Shown: positions 8,518-17,636, counted from the stretch's first letter. The stretch is DNA of 24,401 nt from Acidobacteriota bacterium (GCA_021827245.1 JAKAWN010000042.1:1-24401); one strand, 5' to 3'. Numbers and translations are program-made. The notes: generated by a model from the sequence alone, not told the origin.

Positions 8518-9894
8518 TTAGCTTGCCCATTCCGGAAACGCAGCCATGGCGTCTAGATAGTTGTGGACTTTGTCCGTGTGGGCATCTTCCTGCCAGCCGC
8601 CGCAACCAGCCTTCAGAGAGCTGTCACGCGGGCACCCGTTGTCCTTGGTAGCATACAGTCCGTAATTGAGAGCCTGCCAGGCAAGGCCCTTGAACTCCTG
8701 TAGGCCGGTGACGGACGAATACATAGAGAGAACCGCGCCGTATGTCGAGAGCGCCCCTCCCCATGGGTTCATGTCGTAGGTCTGCTCGCCGCATACGGGC
8801 ACGCCATGCCTGATGCTTGTGAAATTCCGGACCACAAACTCAATCAAAGCCTTGGAATGTGGCTGCCAGTCAGGGTCGAGGGCATCCTTCTTCTCCAGAA
8901 GATAGCGGGCCAAGTTGTTCGGTGACCAAGAATTGCGATTGTCCAGTTCCTGGTGGTCCTCGAAGAACTGCACCCACAATGCGCCGCCTTCGGCGAGACT
9001 GGGGATCTGGTAGTCATTGATCCATGTCCATAATCTTTGGCGAGGCTCCCGAAACTCCCCGTGGCCGTGCTCCAAAAGTTTGTCGAACAGGCGCAGGATG
9101 AATGACATGTTTGCCGAGACGGGGCCGCGCCCCGCGCCCGTGCGGTAGTCCACGCGAAACGGCCACGGCGAACTATCCTTCGTCCCGGGTCCCATATTAG
9201 CCGCAAGATCCCGCCCGTTTTGCAACGCCTGGTTTAAGTATCTATCGTCTTTGGTCTCTTCGTACAGAAGCATCAAGGCATAACCTGCGATCCCGCCCTT
9301 ATCCGGTTCGGTCTCGTACGGATGGTCGTCTTGGCAACCGCAGTCAGGTGGCTGCGGGAAACGCTCGCGCCAGCCAGTCGAGCGTGTAAACCGTGGCCAC
9401 TTGCCTGTGTTCGGCGTAAGGCTGTCCCGTACTAGGTAATCACCCATGTAGCGCGCAACCTGAAGCCACTTAGGATTCCGGGCACCACGGGATCTGTAGT
9501 ATTTTAGATAGGAGATAATGCCCATCCCGTTCTGCATTGAAGGGATGAAATCCTTCCTTCTTTCAATGGGCTGGAAATTGCCATCCATAAAGGTCATGCA
9601 GATAAACCGCGGGTAACCATGTTCCATGGGGCATTTCAGGTACCAATTCATTTCGCGGTCGATGGCGTTGCCCCATGATGTCCACGGTAACAACACGCCA
9701 TGCAGATCGTACCGGGCTTCATGGTTTCCAATCATTACACCCGAAACCTGCCGGTGAGGCCCAACCGGCGGTGCAAGGGGATTAGCTCGGGGTTTAGGAA
9801 CAGGGCTATCTAAACCTAAGGAAGCAGATTTTGCTACGAATGCTCCGGCGACCGAGCACAACAGATCGCGACGCGTGAACCCGTCAGGTAGCAC
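8518..9894 (-). CDS. Tat-exported protein, probable alpha/alpha-barrel glycosidase- or lyase-like
   Basis: About 458 residues from a GTG at 9894. The frame is open to 9945 (a GTG there too), but the strong AGGAGGG ribosome site lies inside that extension, nine bases before the 9894 GTG, so the shorter start is preferred. It gives MLPDGFTRRDLLCSVAGAFVA, a twin-arginine export signal at the very N-terminus. The mature part is helix-rich with repeated aromatic/Asn/Gly-ended segments (GMGIISYLKYY, GGIAGYALMLLYEETKDDRY, NRNSWSPNNLARYLLEKKDA), suggesting a six-hairpin (alpha/alpha)6 fold as in sugar hydrolases, lyases and epimerases. I do not recognise the family or catalytic residues. Likely a periplasmic step on the sugar imported by the receptor. 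Convergent with the SDR gene. Confidence 0.72.
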   Translation of the reverse strand: MLPDGFTRRDLLCSVAGAFVAKSASLGLDSPVPKPRANPLAPPVGPHRQVSGVMIGNHEARYDLHGVLLPWTSWGNAIDREMNWYLKCPMEHGYPRFICMTFMDGNFQPIERRKDFIPSMQNGMGIISYLKYYRSRGARNPKWLQVARYMGDYLVRDSLTPNTGKWPRFTRSTGWRERFPQPPDCGCQDDHPYETEPDKGGIAGYALMLLYEETKDDRYLNQALQNGRDLAANMGPGTKDSSPWPFRVDYRTGAGRGPVSANMSFILRLFDKLLEHGHGEFREPRQRLWTWINDYQIPSLAEGGALWVQFFEDHQELDNRNSWSPNNLARYLLEKKDALDPDWQPHSKALIEFVVRNFTSIRHGVPVCGEQTYDMNPWGGALSTYGAVLSMYSSVTGLQEFKGLAWQALNYGLYATKDNGCPRDSSLKAGCGGWQEDAHTDKVHNYLDAMAAFPEWAS

Positions 9895-10618
9895 GATGTT
9901 TTTCCCTCCTAATCTTCGTCTCAAGCATGTGTACTTCGTTTTCACTAAAGCGAACCATTCGGCATTATATTGTCAACATCGTCCGCATGTTCATTGAGGG
10001 TACAGTCGGTTCGGGGCACGCCGGACTTCCCCAGCAACAGATGCAATCCTCGCCCACCTTCTATCTTAGCCGTCGACAATTAAAAAGAGTCTTTATCATC
10101 TCGCACAATTGCATACTTCTATCGCTCCGCAAGTTACATGTCAAGAGAAGATGACAGGAAGAATAACAAACTCTCGATCAGTTAATGGGTTTGTCGAGCG
10201 GCTGAGGCGATGACGTCCTGAGCAACCCAGGATGGAAACCACCCTTCCATAGCTGCTATTCTGAAAATGTTGATTACGGCTGACTGCCGGGAAATGCTGC
10301 ATCCATACTTTCTCTATGGATGCTGCTAATGGAAGAAATTGATAACCTATAAGTAATGAATGTGCGATTCTTCAATATGCAGAGTCTGAAACTGGTATCT
10401 TAATCGACGGTCCGGATGAGAGCTTAACCCGCGACGTCAGTTCGCAAAAGTCACAAGAAATGGCATCGTGTGTGGACATCACTTGCCAAAAAGAACCGAG
10501 GCGAATCACTAACGACCCGTATCAGAAATATTGCGAATGTTGAAAATTCCGTATACTCAACATACCACTTTTTTTGATTCGAAGAAGGGGAGATGCCCAG
10601 TCAATCATTCGTGCAAAT
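9895..10618. promoter_or_regulatory. Long divergent intergenic region upstream of the exported protein and DeoR-type regulator
   Basis: About 720 bases without a convincing gene; a 75-codon plus frame at 9927-10154 has no ribosome site and no recognisable composition. It must carry promoters for both flanking divergent genes. The most visible structure is a 9-bp inverted repeat at 10299-10323. The length is large for this otherwise compact locus. Confidence 0.4.
10299..10323. repeat. Perfect 9-bp inverted repeat, candidate operator or hairpin
   Basis: GCATCCATA (10299-10307), a 7-base spacer, and TATGGATGC (10315-10323). No U-tract follows. It sits about 300 bases before the DeoR-type start and 400 bases before the divergent gene, so a regulator site is more likely than a terminator. 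Confidence 0.45.
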
Positions 10619-11365
10619 ATGAACAATAGTATCTCGCGCAGAGAAGAAATCGTATCTTTGTTATCACACCGCGGCAGTTTATCCATCGACGAACTGGCGA
10701 ACCGCCTAAAGGTATCCACCATGACCATTCGTCGTGACCTCCATAAGTTAACACAAGCGGAGAAAATCATTCGGACGCCGGGAGGAGCTACCCTTAGCAG
10801 AACAATAACTTTTGAAAGAAACTTTGCTGAGCGACTCCATAGAATGTCTGAGGCCAAAGACAAGATAGGTCGTGTCGCAGCGTCGCTCGTTGGGGAAGGA
10901 GAATCTATCGTGCTCGATTCAGGAACTACGACCTTGGCGCTAGCACATCACCTACGCACGAGAAGCGACATAGTTGTAATTACATTTTCATTAGCAGTTC
11001 TAGATGATTTCACTGCCTGTCGCCTAGAGCTTACGGGGGGGCAGTACCGTCGTAGCAGCATGGACCTGATCGGGCACCGAGTGAGTGGGGCCTTGTCGCG
11101 TGTACACGCAAACAAGGTTTTCTTTGGCGCCGCCGCATTGTCATTCAAGAAAGGCGTTATGGTTAATGATCAGGAAGTCCCTATCAACTTGCTGGACGCA
11201 GCTGCAGAGCGCGTACTTCTCATCGACAGCAGCAAAATTGACAGCGAAGCCCTCTATCACATCTGCCCCATAGATTACTGCAGCCTCGTAATTACTGATG
11301 TAGGTATCAATGCCAGTGCTCTGCGAAAGCTTCAAAAGTCTACAAAAGTCATCGTGGCGGAGTGA
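10619..11365 (+). CDS. DeoR-family transcriptional regulator
   Basis: Sugar-responsive repressor of about 248 residues from ATG 10619 (typical size 240-260). The N-terminal DeoR helix-turn-helix reads SRREEIVSLLSHRGSLSIDE then LKVSTMTIRRDLHKL, with GGATL ending the DNA-binding unit. The C-terminal DeoRC sugar-phosphate sensor has the DSGTTTLALAHHL loop, which binds the ligand phosphate in this family. The frame is open back to a TTG at 10574, but neither that TTG nor the ATG has a strong ribosome site; the ATG start gives the normal family N-terminus. It probably controls one or both neighbouring sugar genes. It is the last clearly chromosomal-type gene before the island. Confidence 0.9.
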   Translation: MNNSISRREEIVSLLSHRGSLSIDELANRLKVSTMTIRRDLHKLTQAEKIIRTPGGATLSRTITFERNFAERLHRMSEAKDKIGRVAASLVGEGESIVLDSGTTTLALAHHLRTRSDIVVITFSLAVLDDFTACRLELTGGQYRRSSMDLIGHRVSGALSRVHANKVFFGAAALSFKKGVMVNDQEVPINLLDAAAERVLLIDSSKIDSEALYHICPIDYCSLVITDVGINASALRKLQKSTKVIVAE

Positions 11366-11736
11366 ACACTCTCGATTTGACCTTGTCGGATGCCGTCGGG
11401 ACGTCTGTCTCAGAGGCGCCATCGTAGGTCTGCCCCGCTAGCATCCCGCACCGCCGACAACGATCCATCGTGCAATTTGCGATGCGGCTTTGCCGGTGTA
11501 CAGGCTGAACTTTGTTTAGCGGGTCAAATATCTCGGTATTGGTAGAGGAATGCCCCTGGGCAGTCCTCCAAATCTGGCCAATGATCGTCAACTGAAAACT
11601 GCCCAGCGGAATCAAACTCCGGGACATTCTCTCCGGCGCGAGGTTCGTACTTTAGCTCCTTGAATGAGACACTAGAACAGATCAAGTCAAGCGGGGGAAT
11701 CTCCGCCCCCGCCGCCGTCGCGACTGACCTTTTCAC
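11349..11736 (-). pseudogene. Possible frameshifted small ORF with a Cys cluster
   Basis: Two overlapping minus-strand frames read plausibly as one protein if joined near 11525: an upstream part starting GTG at 11736 (SFKELKYEPRAGENVPEF, then AFLYQYRDI-stop) and a downstream part (IFDPLNKVQPVHRQSR, then CTMDRCRRCGML). The second holds a CxxxxCxxC cluster that could bind zinc. The join phrase YRDI/FDPLN reads naturally, suggesting a single-base frameshift. No family recognised. It overlaps the DeoR 3' end by 17 bases. Weak evidence: no ribosome site and the region is otherwise decayed. Confidence 0.22.
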
Positions 11737-12109
11737 ACATTGGTGTCAGCATAAGCGAAAAAGGGAGCCAATATGATCAGGCTGAAAGGGGGCTGGTCTA
11801 GGGCGTCCTCATCTGCGGACAGCAGGTAAAAACCCAACATTAGGCTCTGGAAATTTCTTCATGGCCCGATCATCCCGACCGTGTTCGTCGCCGAGACGCG
11901 TCGTTGGAAAGAATCTTCCTTGCGAATGTCCCGCCACAATCGTCATCAGTCACTTTTTGCTCTGTGAAGAAATTCCGCGAGCGGGTCTCCGCCAAGCCGG
12001 TAAGTGTGAGTCGAGTCACGCTGCGCGTCGCGATCGCGGGCGCGAACAGGGATGTGCTAATGGCGCGTCAGAATCCTGCAGGCATTCTCTGCCTTCTGAT
12101 GCACCACGG
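11737..12109. other. Decayed, apparently non-coding stretch at the island edge
   Basis: No frame here shows a recognisable family or a ribosome site, although all frames on both strands are loosely open because stops are scarce. It lies between the last metabolic gene and the RepA-like remnant, and is probably degraded plasmid or island sequence. Confidence 0.4.
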
Positions 12110-12454
12110 TCCGGCGTGTGGTCAGACAGTGCTGGCATTTCGTCTAGACCAGTCTCAAGTTCCATTGGTTTCACTCCGCTCTCCGACACACTTCCGGAGA
12201 TCCATATCTCAAAACAGAGACTGAAACGGTTCGAAGCCGTCCGGCTTGTTCGCGAGCAGCGTGAAACTGGCAGGCAGCAACTCGCCTTCCATGCCCGGCC
12301 GTTCGTGCTCTGCAGTCTTCCCTTACGGAGACCCCCGCGAGACCAGACTTCCCACACCCGTCGCAACGGCAAATTCTTTCTCCAGGTCATCGGCCACCCT
12401 CAGTTTGGGCTTCCCTACGGTCAGGACAGGCTGATTCTAATCTACGCATCATAG
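12110..12454 (+). pseudogene. Truncated plasmid RepA-like replication initiator remnant
   Basis: In this frame the last ~95 codons stand out from the surrounding noise: KQRLKRFEAVRLVREQ, then RQQLAFHARPFVLCSLPLRR, then RRNGKFFLQVIGHPQFGLPY with GQDRLILI. The RRNG...GLPYG(Q)DRL pattern is characteristic of plasmid-encoded RepA-type initiators, which normally continue for well over 100 further residues. Here the frame closes at a TAG (12452-12454) right after GQDRLILIYAS. At that same place the drmA reading frame becomes convincing, so the gene looks cut by a recombination junction at about 12440. The 5' end is not defined; no good start or ribosome site is visible. Suggests the island arrived on, or recombined with, a plasmid. 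Confidence 0.5.
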
Positions 12455-12495
12455 AGAATGCCTATCAGAGCTGGATTTCCAGAGAAGAGAGCAAG

Positions 12496-14970
12496 TTGGA
12501 TGATCCCACAGAAAAGCTTGGAGAACATCAGGAGGCTGCACGGCGTGCGATCACGAGCTGCCAACGGGCATTGGCCCGGATCAAAGAAGGAATCGATGTC
12601 ATTGAAACAGAACCGGAAGCCGAAGAAGCTTTTCGTTTTGCCAATCGAGCCATGTGGCAACAACGAATTCGTTCCACTTACTCTCGAAAAAAGCGCAAGA
12701 AGGAACTCCAGGAAGGAGAGAGTCCGGACACGTTTGACACTCCTGACAATCGAAGCTGGCGTCTGTTTCAGCTTGCATTCATTCTCCTGAACCTGCCAAG
12801 TGTAACTAATCTTCATCATCCCGACAGAAGTCATGAAACGGACGCAGTTGCTGATTTGCTCTGGTTCGCGACGGCAGGCGGAAAAACGGAAGCCTATCTT
12901 GGTTTGACTGCCTACGTGATGGCGCTAAGGCGCCGGCAAGGTGATATTGAGGGACACGAGGGAGACCACGGTGTCGCCGTTTTGATGCGTTATACCCTGC
13001 GATTGCTGACACTTCAGCAATTCCAGAGAGCTGCGACTCTGCTATGTGCCTGTGAAGTGATTCGCCGCGGCGATGTGAAGACGTGGGGCACAACACCCTT
13101 CCGGCTCGGATTGTGGGTGGGACAGAAGTCGACGCCCAACACCATAAAACAGGCTGCAGAAAGCCTACGACAGACGCGGACCGGAGGTCGGCCGCTGGCG
13201 ACTGGAACCGCGTACCAAATCACATCCTGCCCATGGTGCGGTACGGAGATCAAAGAGAACAACCTCAAGGTTTACGAGGCACCCGGCGATATCGGGAGAG
13301 TTGCCACATACTGTGGTGATCCCTTGGGGATGTGTGAGTTTTCAGAGGCGAAGTCCGCCAAAGAAGGCCTGCCGGTCATGGTGGTGGACGAGGAAATTTA
13401 CCGACGTCCACCTTCGCTCCTGATCGCCACAGTCGACAAGTTCGCCCAAATGCCTTGGAGGGGCGAAGTCCAAATGCTTTTCGGCAAGGTAGATGGATTT
13501 TGTCCCAGGCATGGGTTTACTTCGCCGGAAGTCGATGATGCAAAATCGCATCCGGCCCGAGGTGGACTGCCTGCCGTTAAGCGGCTTTCTCAAAATCCGC
13601 TCCGACCTCCTGACCTTATCATCCAGGACGAGCTTCATCTCATCAGCGGTCCTCTTGGATCTATGGTTGGATTGTATGAAACGGCTGTGGATGAACTCTG
13701 CAGTTGGGATGTCGATGGCAAGAAGGTTCGCCCAAAGGTCATCGCTTCGACAGCCACCATCCGCAGAGCCCCGGATCAGGTTAGAAAGCTCTTCCTGAGG
13801 AAGTTGGAAGTGTTTCCGCCTCAGGGCACCGGAATAGCTGAAAATTTCTTTTCGATTCGCAGAGATCCGAGTTCAGAATATCCCGGCCGACATTATCTTG
13901 GAATCTGCGCCTTTGGAAGAAGGTATCCAGTAACCCTTATCCGGGTTTATGTGGCCTTCATGGCGGCAGCCCAGGCACTTTACAACAAGTACGATCGGCT
14001 GGTTGACCCATGGATGACTCTCGCCGGCTATTTCAACTCAATCCGTGAACTTGCTGGGACGCGCCGCCTGGTGGGTGACGACATCCGGGCACGATTGCGG
14101 GACGCTGACAAGAGGGGACTTGCCAAACGACTGATCAAGCTTGGGCTTGTCGAGGAATTGACATCGCGGAAATCGGGCACGGATATACCCAAAATTCTTG
14201 AACGTCTGGAAAGCCCTTTTGACAAGACCTTGGAGGCACAGCGAAAAGCAGAGCGGGCGGAAGGAAAACAACCGACCACTCTAGATCCATACGACGTGAT
14301 ACTCGCCACCAACATGATTTCGGTTGGCGTGGATATTGACCGTTTGGGCCTTATGGTGGTTGCCGGCCAGCCGAAAGGAACCTCCGAGTATATCCAGGCC
14401 ACCAGCCGGGTAGGCCGAGTTGCCAGTGGGCCAGGATTGGTGTGTGCCGTTTACAACTGGGCTCGTCCGCGGGACTTGTCACACTACGAAACTTTTGAGC
14501 ATTACCACGATACTTTTTATAAGCATGTTGAAGCTCTGTCGGTCACCCCATTTTCTCCGCGGGCTCTCGACCGAGGCTTGTCTGGAGTCCTCGTAGGCCT
14601 GATGCGTCTGTGGGAGGAAAGGCTAAATTCCAACCGGGGAGCCGGTGACTTGCAGGATGCTGATCCATTGATGCAGGACATTTTTGAGAGAATCCAGCGC
14701 CGGGCAGAGAATGCCACCGGCGATACCACGATCAGAAAACTCGTGGTCGACATGCTTCAGCAACGGCGCGACTCATGGTTGAGCAGGATTCGTAATGCGA
14801 CTGATTATCGCTTGGGATACCAAGATGAAGCTCGGGCGGTGGTCGGCCTGTTGGACAAGGCTGGCAGAGGCAATTGGGATCTCTTTACTTGCCTGAATTC
14901 GTTACGCGATGTTGAAGGAACCGTTGACCTCCTTCTTGATCCCAACGCTTCCGGCCTGCGCGCCGATTGA
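12496..14970 (+). CDS. drmA: DISARM helicase DrmA, N-terminally truncated
   Basis: DrmA-type SF2 helicase, the DNA-engaging core of DISARM phage defence, working with DrmB. From the first available start (TTG 12496, weak GAGAAGAG site) it is 824 residues. Motifs: Walker A ATAGGKTEA at 125-133, DELH (motif II) at 378-381, STAT (motif III) at 418-421, QATSRVGR (motif VI) at 633-640, and a Cys insert CPWC 245-248 with Cys273/Cys280 that may bind zinc. The AFRFANRAM segment at 45-53 is typical of DrmA. The same frame stays open and reads as good protein back to about 12442 (IIENAYQSWISREE) but offers no ATG/GTG/TTG there. Known DrmA proteins are generally longer, so the N-terminal portion appears lost at the RepA junction. 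Function is therefore uncertain. drmB follows 37 bases later. Confidence 0.85.
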   Translation: MDDPTEKLGEHQEAARRAITSCQRALARIKEGIDVIETEPEAEEAFRFANRAMWQQRIRSTYSRKKRKKELQEGESPDTFDTPDNRSWRLFQLAFILLNLPSVTNLHHPDRSHETDAVADLLWFATAGGKTEAYLGLTAYVMALRRRQGDIEGHEGDHGVAVLMRYTLRLLTLQQFQRAATLLCACEVIRRGDVKTWGTTPFRLGLWVGQKSTPNTIKQAAESLRQTRTGGRPLATGTAYQITSCPWCGTEIKENNLKVYEAPGDIGRVATYCGDPLGMCEFSEAKSAKEGLPVMVVDEEIYRRPPSLLIATVDKFAQMPWRGEVQMLFGKVDGFCPRHGFTSPEVDDAKSHPARGGLPAVKRLSQNPLRPPDLIIQDELHLISGPLGSMVGLYETAVDELCSWDVDGKKVRPKVIASTATIRRAPDQVRKLFLRKLEVFPPQGTGIAENFFSIRRDPSSEYPGRHYLGICAFGRRYPVTLIRVYVAFMAAAQALYNKYDRLVDPWMTLAGYFNSIRELAGTRRLVGDDIRARLRDADKRGLAKRLIKLGLVEELTSRKSGTDIPKILERLESPFDKTLEAQRKAERAEGKQPTTLDPYDVILATNMISVGVDIDRLGLMVVAGQPKGTSEYIQATSRVGRVASGPGLVCAVYNWARPRDLSHYETFEHYHDTFYKHVEALSVTPFSPRALDRGLSGVLVGLMRLWEERLNSNRGAGDLQDADPLMQDIFERIQRRAENATGDTTIRKLVVDMLQQRRDSWLSRIRNATDYRLGYQDEARAVVGLLDKAGRGNWDLFTCLNSLRDVEGTVDLLLDPNASGLRAD

Positions 14971-15007
14971 AAGGTACAATGCCGAAGAGCGCTTAAATGG
15001 AGATGGA

Positions 15008-16840
15008 ATGAACGAACTCGGAGATATTCGGCCAAGCCAATTGATTTTTACCTTTGGCGTTGGATCTCTACTGGACCTTCCGAATATTTCAGCCCTGGTA
15101 ATGGGCTTGGATGATTGGGATACGCGGTACTGCCGTGAAATTGTTGAGGATCGCCTCCTGGTTGCGCTGCAACGGCAGGTCGGCGCACAACTGTCTAAGC
15201 TTTACCTGCCGCCCCTTCAGTTTGAGGATGTGGGGGCGGGACCTGCAGCACAGCCTATCGGAGTGCCTGTTTGTCCTTTTCCAAGATGGCTGCGTTGTCC
15301 GTTTTGCGATACTCTCGCGACGATTGATTCCGGAGTCTTCAAACTTCGACAGGACCCCTACCGGCCCGACAAGACCCGATATGTGCACACAGGATGCACA
15401 AGAGCCAACGATCCAGATGCACTTCCTGTCCGATTTTTGATCGCTTGTCGCGACGGACATCTAAGTGACTTCCCTTGGATTGATTACGTTCATGCCGGGG
15501 TCGTCCCCTGTAAGCCGGCGCGACTAACTCTGCGCGAGTATGGGGCTTCAGGGGATGCCTCAGATGTCATTGTGAAGTGTCTCGAGTGCGGGAAAGACAA
15601 ACGTATGGGAGAAGCCTTTGACAAAGATTCTGGTGGTAATTTCAAGTGCCCCGCGCATCACCCGCATTTAAGGACAATCGAACAGGACGGATGCAATGAG
15701 ACAGCAAGAACCATTCTTCTGGGAGCGTCAAACAGTTGGTTCCCACAAGTTATGTCCGCCCTCTCTATTCCGCGGGCCGGCGACAGACTGACAAAGCTTG
15801 TTGAAGAACGATGGGCAGACCTGAAGGATATCCCCTCGATTGATGTAGTCCGTTACGCAACCGCACCATCTCGCATGCCTGTCTTTGCTGAATTCACGCC
15901 GGAAGAGATTTGGGATTCGATACTCGACAAACGAAAGCGCGACAGCCAGCCACCAAGTGTCGGGAGCGATGACTTAAAAAGTCCGGAATGGGAAGCCCTG
16001 TCGGCAGCAGACTCCGCGAGCCAATCTTCCGACTTCAAATTGCAAAAGGTCGATCCTCCATTAGGGTTTGAGACCTACTTCGAGGACACAGTTCTGGTGG
16101 AGCGCATTCGAGAAGTCCGTGCCTTACTGGGATTTAATCGGATCGAATCTAATGGGGATTTCGCGGACGCGACCACTTTAACCGATGGCAGGCGATCCCC
16201 ACTTTCCAGGTCGGACCCGACTTGGCTCCCTGCGGCAGAGGTCAGAGGAGAAGGCATTTTCATAAGGCTTAGAGAAAAGGTGGTTGACTCCTGGGAGTCA
16301 AAGCCCGAAGTGGGACAATTGGCAACTCAGTTTTTCGCGTCGCACTTCGCGTGGAGGAAGTTACGGAAAATTCGGCCTGAAAGAGACGGCTTTCCAGGCA
16401 TGAGATACATTCTTCTCCATTCATTGGCCCATGCCCTTATGCGCCAAATCGTTCTTGACTGTGGGTACACCGCCGCCAGCGTACGGGAGAGAATTTACTG
16501 CAGACCACCAGCAGACCCGCACGGTTCAATGGCGGGGTTCCTTATCTACACGTCAGCCACCGACAGTGAGGGAACTTTAGGTGGACTGGTAGACTTGGGG
16601 AAGCCAATATCGCTTGGCCGAAACATGCAGCAAGCCCTGGAAAATCTCAGAATCTGCACCTCCGATCCATTGTGTGCTGAACACCTGCCATCCAACGACG
16701 GGCGGAGTATTCACGGTGCCAGTTGCCATGCCTGCTTGTTCGCTCCGGAGACGTCCTGCGAAAGAGGTAATCGATATTTGGACCGCTCCTGCCTGGTTTC
16801 TACCATATCACTAAAAGCCACCGCTTTTTTCGAGGTGTAG
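15008..16840 (+). CDS. drmB: DISARM protein DrmB (DUF1998 domain)
   Basis: DUF1998-containing partner of DrmA, 610 residues from ATG 15008. The frame opens further upstream to 14909, overlapping drmA, but MNELGDIRPSQLIFTFGVGS is the normal DrmB beginning and has a GGAGA site just ahead. Cys-rich features suggest several zinc sites: CPFC at 97-100 with Cys130, CRDGHLSDFPW at 147-157 (a strong family signature), CLEC at 191-194 with Cys214, and a C-terminal DUF1998 region ending CHACLFAPETSCERGNRYLD. In characterised DISARM the DrmA-DrmB complex binds and senses unmodified DNA. Follows drmA after 37 bases; its stop codon TAG forms part of the ribosome site (TAGGAG) of drmC, so translation is probably coupled. 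Confidence 0.9.
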   Translation: MNELGDIRPSQLIFTFGVGSLLDLPNISALVMGLDDWDTRYCREIVEDRLLVALQRQVGAQLSKLYLPPLQFEDVGAGPAAQPIGVPVCPFPRWLRCPFCDTLATIDSGVFKLRQDPYRPDKTRYVHTGCTRANDPDALPVRFLIACRDGHLSDFPWIDYVHAGVVPCKPARLTLREYGASGDASDVIVKCLECGKDKRMGEAFDKDSGGNFKCPAHHPHLRTIEQDGCNETARTILLGASNSWFPQVMSALSIPRAGDRLTKLVEERWADLKDIPSIDVVRYATAPSRMPVFAEFTPEEIWDSILDKRKRDSQPPSVGSDDLKSPEWEALSAADSASQSSDFKLQKVDPPLGFETYFEDTVLVERIREVRALLGFNRIESNGDFADATTLTDGRRSPLSRSDPTWLPAAEVRGEGIFIRLREKVVDSWESKPEVGQLATQFFASHFAWRKLRKIRPERDGFPGMRYILLHSLAHALMRQIVLDCGYTAASVRERIYCRPPADPHGSMAGFLIYTSATDSEGTLGGLVDLGKPISLGRNMQQALENLRICTSDPLCAEHLPSNDGRSIHGASCHACLFAPETSCERGNRYLDRSCLVSTISLKATAFFEV

Positions 16841-16844
16841 GAGT

Positions 16845-17636
16845 ATGGTGCCCACGAAAAGATTCGTTGAGAGCGCTTTGGCCATCAGAAAGCGGTCAAC
16901 AACATCTGTCTGGGAGGGTACGTGCACAGCTTTGTGTTCCTGCATGGATAGCGACACAAGGCGTGAAGTGTTGGCGAAACCTCCCCCTTCTGCCAACAAC
17001 GATGTAGTTTTTCTCATCGAGTCCCTGATCTCAGAGCACGAGAAGAATATGTCTTGGCGTGAAATGGGACTTTGCCTGACTTCCGTTGGAGCAACCTACA
17101 ACGTTCTAGAGGACAAGGGCAAGCCAGAGGTCATCTGGAGCGGCCCGTCAACAGAAATCATGCCCGTGAGGAGGATAGACCAGATTCTTTACGATCTGAT
17201 AACTAGCGCCCGGCAGCACATCCTGCTGGTCACGTTTGCAGCGACGAAGATCGGCACGCTTTGTGACGGCCTATCGTTAGCGGCTCGGAATGGAGTGAAG
17301 GTCGAACTTGTTCTTGAAAGTGAAAGCGAATCTGATGGGCAGCTTAGCGTTGATGCGAGATCGGCATTTTCGGAAGAACTCGCGAGTGCAGCAAGCATTT
17401 ACCATTGGCCAATTTCGAAACGAGAGAGGAATGATTGGGGAAGGCCAGGAAAACTTCATGCGAAGTGCGCAGTGATTGACGATGCCGCTATCATTTCGAG
17501 TGCTAATCTGACGGGCGATGCCTTCAACAGAAATATGGAATTGGGTGTTCTTTTCCGGGGTGGAGAGGTGCCACAGAAGATTTTGCAGCATTTTAGAAGT
17601 CTAATTGCATCCGAAATTCTCAGTCGTACCGTTTAA
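16845..17636 (+). CDS. drmC: DISARM protein DrmC (phospholipase D-like)
   Basis: PLD-superfamily protein of 263 residues, the third gene of the DISARM core. One HKD motif is visible: KLHAKCAVIDD with His205, Lys207 and Asp212, followed by SSANLTGDAFNRNMELGV, the usual continuation. A single HKD suggests a dimeric active site. DrmC has been reported as dispensable for protection in a studied system. It starts four bases after the drmB stop, with the GGAG ribosome site overlapping that stop. No further DISARM gene follows: the next 430 bases hold no clear gene, and then comes a recombinase module. Confidence 0.88.
   Translation: MVPTKRFVESALAIRKRSTTSVWEGTCTALCSCMDSDTRREVLAKPPPSANNDVVFLIESLISEHEKNMSWREMGLCLTSVGATYNVLEDKGKPEVIWSGPSTEIMPVRRIDQILYDLITSARQHILLVTFAATKIGTLCDGLSLAARNGVKVELVLESESESDGQLSVDARSAFSEELASAASIYHWPISKRERNDWGRPGKLHAKCAVIDDAAIISSANLTGDAFNRNMELGVLFRGGEVPQKILQHFRSLIASEILSRTV

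Noticed and set aside
9927..10154. 75-codon plus frame in the long intergenic gap
   Set aside because: No ribosome site, overlaps the start region of the minus-strand gene, no domain-like content.
10170..10260. Possible riboswitch or ribozyme-like stretch before the DeoR gene
   Set aside because: Looked for hammerhead, GEMM, cobalamin and similar cores; no conserved core fits.
11904..12390. Frames on both strands (106 codons plus, 124 codons minus) over the RepA-like remnant
   Set aside because: Low-complexity composition without motifs; the RepA-type signature is in a different frame.
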